NCBI GenBank assembly: GCA_902493665.1 | Contig: CABUQL010000024.1 | Location: 1-9,844 of the forward strand | Reading direction: 5' to 3' | DNA from: an uncultured Eubacteriales bacterium | Lineage (GTDB): Bacteria; Bacillota; Clostridia; UMGS1810 | DNA length: 9,844 nucleotides | Part shown: positions 5,094 to 9,844 of the stretch, in pieces | Position numbering within the stretch: position 1 is the stretch's first letter | Layout of the letters: each line of letters starts with the position of its first letter | Position numbers and translations under genes: made by a program | Notes under the pieces: generated by a model | What the model was told of the DNA's origin: nothing | What the model saw: the letters and a program-made list of their open reading frames with translations, nothing else | The model's database searches: none

Positions 5094-7124
5094 GTTATTA
5101 ATTAAATTATATATCATAACAAGCGCTTCCGCTCTTGTAAGATTGTCATTATAATTTAATTTGTCCGTTTTATCGGAAACAATTTTAAATCCTGCGCCGA
5201 GAGAAGCATATCCCGTTAAATCTTCGGGAACGTCTGAGAAAATCTTTTTAAACACATTATTCATTTTTGCAATTGTCTTATAACCTTTGCCGTTTATGAT
5301 GTAGCGGATTGCGTTTATGCGCGATACAAATGCGTTGTCATCAAGCTTGTCACCGTCAAGATATTCAATTTCAGCATATTTGTAAAGTCTGCCGTCCGAG
5401 TCGCTTGAATGCATTGCTTTGCCCAAAATTGCAAGAAAATCTTTTTGTGTTACGGATTCATCGGGTTTAAGCGTATTTTCATCAAAATAAATACCTATGT
5501 TTCCGAGCGCAATTGCATAATCTTTAACGTAGTGATTTTCAATATCCGTGTAACCCGTAAATTCTTTTGTAACTTTTTGCGTTCCGTCATAATTTAATTT
5601 TTCGAGAGTGTCCGGACTGTAAATTTCATTTGATTTAAGAGTATAAACAAGTTTAGCAATGTCTTTTTTGGTGTTGTCGTCATTTGTTTTTGTTGCATAC
5701 ACAAGTTTAAAGTTATCATCATTTAAAATTTTCTCATAAAGGTCTGTTAAAGTTTTTTGAGGATTCGGCTTTGCAAATTCTGTTTTGCTCCAGCTAAAAC
5801 GAACGCTTGTAATTTCACCTGTTTTTGAGTCTGCGCTGATGTTTAATCCTTCACCCTGGACACCTATACCGTTTTCGCATCTTCTTAAATAAATGCCGTT
5901 TTTGTTTTCATCATCAACAGAAGTAAGGCTGTTTTTGATATCCGCATAATATTTGCCGGCAAAATCGCTGCAAGTTTTCTTAAGAATTTCGCTTTTTATA
6001 TCGTCCTTGTCGTTTGCTGCGTCATTGTTTGCGCTGAAAGATACTATTTTATCTGTTGTAAGATTGTATTCAACACTCTTGTAAAAATACTTGTAAATTC
6101 CGTCCGACTCTTTTACTCTGTAATCAAACTCAGCTCTTGCCACGTAGTCGCCGTCGCATTTATAAATGTTAAATTCGCTGAGTTCGTACTTGTCGGAAAT
6201 GTTAAACTCCGTTATGCCTTTAATTTTTGCGGTAATTTCATCTTTTGAAGGAAGTGCTTTTATTTCTTCCAAAGTAGCTTGTTCTTCTTTTGTAAGCGCC
6301 ACACCGTTTCCTGCATCAGATGCCATGGCATCTTCAGCCTTGGAATTCTGAAATTCTCTGAAAATTATTGAACGTGAGAATAAATCGCCTGTTTTTGCAT
6401 CTATTGAATAATACGAACCTTTTTTCGGAGAATATGCCGAAAACGATTCTGTTTTGCCGTCATTTCGACATTTTACAAAATATGTAAGTTCATAGCCGAG
6501 TTTATCTTTGTAAATTTCTTTGGCTTTTTCGATGCCGATTAAATTTTCATTATTTTCAATTTCGGAAAATTCTTTAAAGAACATATTGTAATATGTAACT
6601 TCACCCGTGTATGCATTCATTTCAATGTTCATAGAGCTGTCGGAAACTTCAATGTCGTTTTCGTAACGGACAAAATTAACTGTTGCGTCAAGATTTTTTT
6701 CATAACGTCTTACATTTACTTTTTCCGCCTTAAAATGCTCCGATTTTTTCGGTGCCATCTTTTTTACAAATTCTGTTGCAAGCTCTTTTATTTTTTCGTT
6801 GGAAAGTCTTTTTGAAATATCATAGCCCTTTGTGTTTTCCTCGTTTGTGTCACCGCTGAAAGATATGATATCTTCATCATTATCAATTGTAACACGTATT
6901 GCGCCGTAATTTTCTTCATCTTTCGATTTCCATACGAGCGTTACGCCGATATCGTTTTTTCTGTAATTGTCAAAAACATATGCATCATCGTCAACCGTTA
7001 TTCTGCCTTTAACAATCTTTATGTACTTTTCAAAATCGGCAGAATCGCTTTCTGCGGCAAATGATGTTACAGATACCGAGAAAATCATTAAAAATGCAAT
7101 GGCAAGACTGATAATTTTTTTCAT
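5091..7124 (-). CDS. Exported protein with YcdB/YcdC-like domains and C-terminal SLH repeats
   Basis: This 677-residue protein starts with a signal peptide: 'MKKIISLAIAFLMIF', then cleavage probably after 'SFAA' (21-24). The mature part has two related alpha/beta regions, about 100-255 and 375-500. Each contains a 'TGE/TGD' turn in a strand pair ('NAYTGEVTYY' 170-179, 'IDAKTGDLFS' 241-250, 'ADSKTGEITSVRF' 431-443), as in PepSY-like YcdB/YcdC domains of unknown function. The C-terminus carries SLH-like repeats: about 525-570, a degenerate one at 582-620, and 629-677 with 'FSDVPEDLTGYA' and 'LTRAEAL' (662-668). SLH domains bind pyruvylated wall polysaccharide, so surface anchoring is likely. 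ATG 7124 follows AAGGAGG (7132-7138) at 7 nt. A promoter and a terminator bracket it, so it is probably a single-gene unit. The enzymatic role, if any, is unknown. Confidence 0.85.
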   Translation of the reverse strand: MKKIISLAIAFLMIFSVSVTSFAAESDSADFEKYIKIVKGRITVDDDAYVFDNYRKNDIGVTLVWKSKDEENYGAIRVTIDNDEDIISFSGDTNEENTKGYDISKRLSNEKIKELATEFVKKMAPKKSEHFKAEKVNVRRYEKNLDATVNFVRYENDIEVSDSSMNIEMNAYTGEVTYYNMFFKEFSEIENNENLIGIEKAKEIYKDKLGYELTYFVKCRNDGKTESFSAYSPKKGSYYSIDAKTGDLFSRSIIFREFQNSKAEDAMASDAGNGVALTKEEQATLEEIKALPSKDEITAKIKGITEFNISDKYELSEFNIYKCDGDYVARAEFDYRVKESDGIYKYFYKSVEYNLTTDKIVSFSANNDAANDKDDIKSEILKKTCSDFAGKYYADIKNSLTSVDDENKNGIYLRRCENGIGVQGEGLNISADSKTGEITSVRFSWSKTEFAKPNPQKTLTDLYEKILNDDNFKLVYATKTNDDNTKKDIAKLVYTLKSNEIYSPDTLEKLNYDGTQKVTKEFTGYTDIENHYVKDYAIALGNIGIYFDENTLKPDESVTQKDFLAILGKAMHSSDSDGRLYKYAEIEYLDGDKLDDNAFVSRINAIRYIINGKGYKTIAKMNNVFKKIFSDVPEDLTGYASLGAGFKIVSDKTDKLNYNDNLTRAEALVMIYNLINN

Positions 7125-7200
7125 TTTGTTTCCTCCTTGGGTAAAATTTTCTTATCCGTACAATATTTAAACGAATAATGTGCAACGTTTGTTCCGCATT

Positions 7201-7230
7201 TTTATAAAAATTTTAAAAAAGTCTTGTAAA
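7201..7230 (-). promoter_or_regulatory. Promoter of the SLH-protein gene
   Basis: On the minus strand TTTACA (7225-7230) and TATAAA (7201-7206) are 18 nt apart, each matching five of six consensus bases. Transcription would begin near 7194, about 70 nt before the start codon. The -35 box overlaps the T run of the preceding terminator, packing the end of one transcript against the start of the next. Confidence 0.5.
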
Positions 7231-7265
7231 AAACAACAGACAGGCAAAAACTCATGCTTTGCCTG
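7230..7265 (-). terminator. Intrinsic terminator of the Asp23-family gene
   Basis: Plus-strand CAGGCAAA (7241-7248) and TTTGCCTG (7258-7265) pair over 8 bp around a 9-nt loop. Read leftward, the stem is followed after a few bases by a run of T (complement of A at about 7229-7234). It lies just past the stop codon of the Asp23 gene. Confidence 0.7.
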
Positions 7266-7287
7266 CCGTAAATCAGTTTGATCTTAA

Positions 7288-7695
7288 TTATTTTTCGTTT
7301 TTTTCTTCTTGTTTTTCGTCAGTTTCGCATGCATTTGTGTCTTCTGCAGCATTGATTCCCGTTACGTGAATGTTAACCTTGTCAACAATAAGACCCGTCA
7401 TAGATTCAACCTGTTTTTTAACATTTTCCTGAACGTTCCATGCAACTTCGGGTATTCTCACACCGAATTTTATGACAAGCGAAATATCGATTGTTACAAG
7501 CTTATCGTTAAAAGTAACTCTTACGCCTTTTCCCGATGTCTTTTTAACAAGTTTTTTTATTTCGCCGGCAAGTGTTGAACCAGTTGAGCAAACACCGTCG
7601 ATTTCATTAACCGCAATTTCTGCAATTGTTGCAACAACTTCTTCGGAAATTTTAATGTTTCCCGTGTTTTCGTTTACTTCGTAAGTTTTATCCAT
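7288..7695 (-). CDS. Asp23/Gls24 family protein (YqhY-like)
   Basis: This 135-residue protein belongs to the Asp23/Gls24 family (DUF322). Typical features are 'GNIKISEEVVATIAEIAVNE' (12-31), 'GVRVTF' (57-62), 'VTIDISLVIKFGVRIPEV' (67-84), and 'VQENVKKQVESMTGL' (88-102) followed by 'VDKVNIHVTGI' (104-114). The last 20 residues are a charged, probably disordered tail. In Bacillus the family member yqhY sits directly after spoIIIAH and is linked to control of acetyl-CoA carboxylase activity; the same position here supports a YqhY assignment, but function is inferred. ATG 7695 is chosen because GGGAGG (7704-7709) lies 8 nt upstream; the longer frame to 7737 has no site. It has its own promoter (7759-7787) and terminator. 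The usual next gene, nusB, is absent. Confidence 0.88.
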   Translation of the reverse strand: MDKTYEVNENTGNIKISEEVVATIAEIAVNEIDGVCSTGSTLAGEIKKLVKKTSGKGVRVTFNDKLVTIDISLVIKFGVRIPEVAWNVQENVKKQVESMTGLIVDKVNIHVTGINAAEDTNACETDEKQEEKNEK

Positions 7696-7716
7696 AAGTA
7701 AAACCTCCCATTTAAT

Positions 7717-7766
7717 GTTATAACAGAAAATTTTCATAATCTACAATACTTTTCCTGTATTATAAC
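7717..7766. repeat. Imperfect inverted repeat at the Asp23-gene promoter
   Basis: GTTATAACAGAAAA (7717-7730) and TTTTCCTGTATTATAAC (7750-7766) pair with a 2-nt and a 1-nt bulge. The right arm contains the -10 box and the likely start point of the Asp23-gene promoter. The left arm begins with the perfect palindrome GTTATAAC. It may be an operator or a leader structure, or only AT-rich coincidence. Confidence 0.3.
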
Positions 7767-7787
7767 ACAAAAATTAATTAACTTCAA
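7759..7787 (-). promoter_or_regulatory. Extended -10 sigma-A promoter of the Asp23-family gene
   Basis: On the minus strand TTGAAG (7782-7787), a 17-nt spacer and a perfect TATAAT (7759-7764) preceded by TGT form a strong sigma-A-type promoter. It overlaps the last codons of spoIIIAH, so the Asp23 gene can be expressed in growing cells independently of the sporulation operon. Transcription would begin near 7752. Confidence 0.7.
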
Positions 7788-8322
7788 CTATTTTTACATT
7801 ATTTGTGTCAATATATTCGTTAACGGCGTCATTAATCTGGGCAATTTGCGGTTCGGTAAGTTTTTCGCTGCGCACCGTCACGGTAACACTGTCGCCGCTT
7901 ATAAACGCCATAACGTCTTTAAATCCTTTAAGACGGACTATATTTTCAATATTAACTTCTTTTTCAATGTTGTCGGAAATGTTTAAGAGCTGCCCCTCCG
8001 CGCGAAGTTTTGCGTCTTCGGAAACAGATGTGTTTTCAATAGTTGATTTTAAAAGATCAATGTTTTCGCTTCTTGATTCGTCACGTTCCAAACGGCATTT
8101 TGCAAAAACGTCCTCTGTCTGCTTTTTACCTTTGTCCGCCATAACCATTTGCGCCTCGCCGAGAGATTCGTCTTTGCTGTCTTCAACCTCGGTAACGGTT
8201 GATATATATTCGTCAAGATCTTTAAATTCCTTGTTGTCATACCGGAAATTTAAATAACCTGCAATACACACCATAACAACAAGAAGTCCAAATACAAATT
8301 TTCTTTTTTTACACATAATCAT
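7774..8322 (-). CDS. spoIIIAH: Stage III sporulation protein AH (SpoIIIAH)
   Basis: SpoIIIAH is the mother-cell membrane protein that binds forespore SpoIIQ (or an equivalent partner) and forms a ring in the channel between the two cells. The 182-residue protein has one N-terminal membrane span (about 8-26), an acidic linker, and the conserved region 'FAKCRLERDESRSENIDLLK' (73-92), 'SEDAKLRAEGQLLNISDNIE' (101-120), 'KEVNIENIVRLKGFKDVMAF' (121-140) and a YscJ/FliF-like end 'SVTVTVRSEKLTEPQIAQI' (145-163). It is somewhat shorter than the Bacillus protein (about 218). ATG 8322 is preferred: GGAGG (8328-8332) lies 5 nt upstream, whereas ATG 8334 contains that site and ATG 8316 is 11 nt away. The site lies inside the end of spoIIIAG and the gap is 1 nt, suggesting coupling. 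Confidence 0.92.
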   Translation of the reverse strand: MIMCKKRKFVFGLLVVMVCIAGYLNFRYDNKEFKDLDEYISTVTEVEDSKDESLGEAQMVMADKGKKQTEDVFAKCRLERDESRSENIDLLKSTIENTSVSEDAKLRAEGQLLNISDNIEKEVNIENIVRLKGFKDVMAFISGDSVTVTVRSEKLTEPQIAQINDAVNEYIDTNNVKIVEVN

Positions 8323-8323
8323 A

Positions 8324-8866
8324 TTAACCTCCATGTTTTTTTGTCATAACTTCAACTTTGTGCATTGAAACACCAAGCACGGTTTTTACTGCATTTTTTA
8401 TGTTCATCTTTACACTGTCGCTGGCGGCGCCTTCGGCAATGACCAAAACACCACGGACGGACGGATTTATTTCTTTAAGCAGATAAGGTGTCTGACTGTT
8501 TCCGTCTTTTGACATAACAGTTTCAGTGTCGGTCTGTCTTTCTTCGCCCGATGTTTTTTCGCCCTTTACGGAGCTTTTTGTGTTTTTTGCAACAACTCTT
8601 TCATAATCACTGTCAAAAACTATCATCACCTCAACCTTTCCTGCGCCGTCGATATTGCTTAAAATTTTTTTTAGTTTTGTTTCTGTTTCGTTCTTTTTAA
8701 AAGATGTATCATCACTTAATGCCGTACTTGACGATGTGTTTTGCGAAGTTTTTGACGTGGTGAAATTTGCAAAAACCATTAAAGCTATTCCGGCACAAAA
8801 AATAATCAGCATATTTTTCTTTGTCAGCATATTCTTTATCTTGTTAAAACCGGGTAACATTATCAT
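8324..8866 (-). CDS. spoIIIAG: Stage III sporulation protein AG (SpoIIIAG)
   Basis: SpoIIIAG forms a large ring in the intermembrane space as part of the mother cell-forespore channel. The 180-residue protein shows a cytoplasmic start, one membrane span (about 18-34), a Ser/Thr-rich linker (37-55), then the ring-building domain: 'ETKLKKILSNIDGAGKVEVM' (62-81), 'IVFDSDYERVVAKNT' (82-96), an insertion of charged residues (97-120), and 'PYLLKEINPSVRGVLVIAEG' (127-146). This 'P-x-V-R-G-V-x-V-x-A-x-G-A' pattern is typical of the family. ATG 8866 is chosen because AGGAGG (8872-8877) is 5 nt upstream; a TTG one codon earlier is too near the site, and ATG 8860 is possible but farther. The ribosome binding site overlaps the TAG stop of spoIIIAF. 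Confidence 0.93.
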   Translation of the reverse strand: MIMLPGFNKIKNMLTKKNMLIIFCAGIALMVFANFTTSKTSQNTSSSTALSDDTSFKKNETETKLKKILSNIDGAGKVEVMIVFDSDYERVVAKNTKSSVKGEKTSGEERQTDTETVMSKDGNSQTPYLLKEINPSVRGVLVIAEGAASDSVKMNIKNAVKTVLGVSMHKVEVMTKKHGG

Positions 8867-8875
8867 CAATACCTC

Positions 8876-9331
8876 CTATTGCTCCGCAAAAGCCACATTT
8901 GTAATTTTAAAATTCTTAATTATGTATTCTTTTATTGCTCCGAAACTGTTCACGGAGCAGTTTACGGTTAAATATATATCTTCAAAATTGTTTTCAACGC
9001 TTGCGTTTATACGGCATCTTAATCCCAAGCCGCCCAATACGTCCGACTCTATTTCGCTTGCAAGTTTTTGTGAAAAAACCGCTTCGATTTTGCTGTTATA
9101 ACTTTCGTTAAACTCCTCACTGTCTGTTCGCGCCGTATATTTTGAAAAATCAAACTCATGTTTTGCACCAAAAAAGTCAAACACCGCGGTTATCATAGCA
9201 ATCATTATAATAAGTCCGCCGGCAAATTTAACGTATTTTTTGTAGCTTCCGCCCGGCGCCAGATTTTCGGTAATAACGCACAGCAAAACAATACCTGTAA
9301 TTGTTTCGATAAACGCTGAAATTTTCTCCAT
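8876..9331 (-). CDS. spoIIIAF: Stage III sporulation protein AF (SpoIIIAF)
   Basis: SpoIIIAF is a small membrane component of the SpoIIIA channel complex. The 151-residue protein has two membrane spans (about 7-22 and 36-54) separated by the family pattern 'ENLAPGGSYKKYVKFAGGL' (22-40), where 'L-P-x-x-x-x-K-Y-V-K-x-x-x-G-L' is conserved. The rest is a soluble domain, in which 'CRINASVENNFEDIYLTVNC' (106-125) and the final 'EYIIKNFKI' suggest a ring-building-like fold; that fold is inferred. The length is usual. GGAGG (9337-9341) lies 5 nt before ATG 9331, and the gap to spoIIIAE is 14 nt. The family is variable in sequence, so its place between AE and AG is an important part of the call. Confidence 0.87.
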   Translation of the reverse strand: MEKISAFIETITGIVLLCVITENLAPGGSYKKYVKFAGGLIIMIAMITAVFDFFGAKHEFDFSKYTARTDSEEFNESYNSKIEAVFSQKLASEIESDVLGGLGLRCRINASVENNFEDIYLTVNCSVNSFGAIKEYIIKNFKITNVAFAEQ

Positions 9332-9345
9332 GCTATCCTCCGTAT

Positions 9346-9844
9346 TTATTTATATATACCGCAAAGCATAATTATTATTCCTCCGGCAAGTATCATTACA
9401 ACGGTTATTGTTATGAGCAAAACAAAAAGTATTTCAACCGCATCGGAGGCGGCGGTCATAAGGTTTCCCAGCCTTTTATCCGAAACAGGCTCTATAATGC
9501 CCGCGGTAATGCGGTAAAGCCACGTAATAACGGTAAGCTTTATTATGGGATAAATGCACATAATTATAATTATGATAATTCCCGCAACGGAAACCGAGGT
9601 TTTTATAAGTGCGGCAGATGAAAGCACGGTATCGACCGTATCGGAAAGAAGTCTTCCCACAACAGGAACAAAACTTCCCATTGCGTATTTTACGGTTTTA
9701 AGACCGATGTTATCTATCGCAGCGCCCTTAAGACCCGACAAGCTTAAAAACCCCACAAACACCGTCATTGCCATTCCGAGAATCCAGTTTATCGATTGTT
9801 TTAAAACATGGATAATCTTTGTAAGCTGAATTTTATCGGATGAG
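9346..9844 (-). CDS. spoIIIAE: Stage III sporulation protein AE (SpoIIIAE), C-terminal part
   Basis: This gene enters from the right edge and is incomplete at its 5' end; 165 codons plus the stop are visible, against about 400 in the full family. The frame stays open to the window end, so the ATG at 9774 is internal. SpoIIIAE is the multi-span membrane protein of the SpoIIIA complex. Conserved stretches in the fragment are 'MTVFVGFLSLSGLKGAAIDN' (26-45), 'LKTVKYAMGSFVPVVGRLLS' (48-67), 'DTVLSSAALIKTSVSVAGI' (71-89), a hydrophobic span (88-108) and 'IIEPVSDKRLGNLMTAASDA' (116-135), ending in another span (137-162). These match the C-terminal half of the family well. It is the first of four consecutive spoIIIA genes on this strand. 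Confidence 0.95.
   Translation of the reverse strand, partial: SSDKIQLTKIIHVLKQSINWILGMAMTVFVGFLSLSGLKGAAIDNIGLKTVKYAMGSFVPVVGRLLSDTVDTVLSSAALIKTSVSVAGIIIIIIMCIYPIIKLTVITWLYRITAGIIEPVSDKRLGNLMTAASDAVEILFVLLITITVVMILAGGIIIMLCGIYK

Noticed and set aside
7805..8257. Plus-strand open frame of 150 codons opposite spoIIIAH
   Set aside because: It is Ser-rich antisense of a clear SpoIIIAH sequence, with no ribosome binding site.
8655..9101. Plus-strand open frame of 148 codons opposite spoIIIAG and spoIIIAF
   Set aside because: It runs across the boundary of two well-supported genes on the other strand and has no motifs.

Overview
The window looks like chromosomal DNA from a spore-forming, low-GC Clostridia species. 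The support is a spoIIIA sporulation operon, Firmicutes-type AGGAGG ribosome binding sites, sigma-A-like promoters, S-layer homology (SLH) machinery and AT-rich codon use. I see no phage, transposon, CRISPR array or defence system, and base and codon use look even throughout. The genus cannot be fixed from this sequence.

Left part (1-3483). A truncated leftward gene (1-177) encodes a secreted protein whose N-terminus resembles phosphodiester glycosidase (NAGPA-type) surface proteins. It diverges from a rightward operon: a 758-residue fusion of a GT4-like glycosyltransferase with the polysaccharide pyruvyl transferase CsaB, then ruvX (overlapping by 20 bp), then a DUF1292 protein. A promoter and a tRNA-Glu (CTC) gene follow. 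A strong hairpin terminator lies between this tRNA and the convergent eno gene and should work in both directions.

Middle (3551-7287). A 168-bp spacer holds what may be a decayed reading frame. Then, on the minus strand, come eno (enolase) and, upstream of it, a 677-residue exported protein with YcdB/YcdC-like domains and C-terminal SLH repeats. A terminator-shaped hairpin sits directly against the eno ribosome binding site.

Right part (7288-9844). On the minus strand, reading right to left: spoIIIAE (cut by the window end), spoIIIAF, spoIIIAG, spoIIIAH, then an Asp23/Gls24 (YqhY-like) gene. This is the order known from Bacillus and Clostridia. The Asp23 gene has its own extended -10 promoter and ends in an intrinsic terminator.

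How the genes fit together. SpoIIIAE, AF, AG and AH belong to the channel joining mother cell and forespore. CsaB makes the pyruvylated cell-wall polysaccharide that SLH domains bind, so the GT-CsaB fusion and the SLH protein plausibly belong to one surface-anchoring pathway. RuvX, enolase, tRNA-Glu and DUF1292 are housekeeping. Most of the window is ordinary chromosome. The items most worth a second look are the GT-CsaB fusion, the hairpin in front of eno, the structured tRNA leader and the possible decayed frame beside eno.
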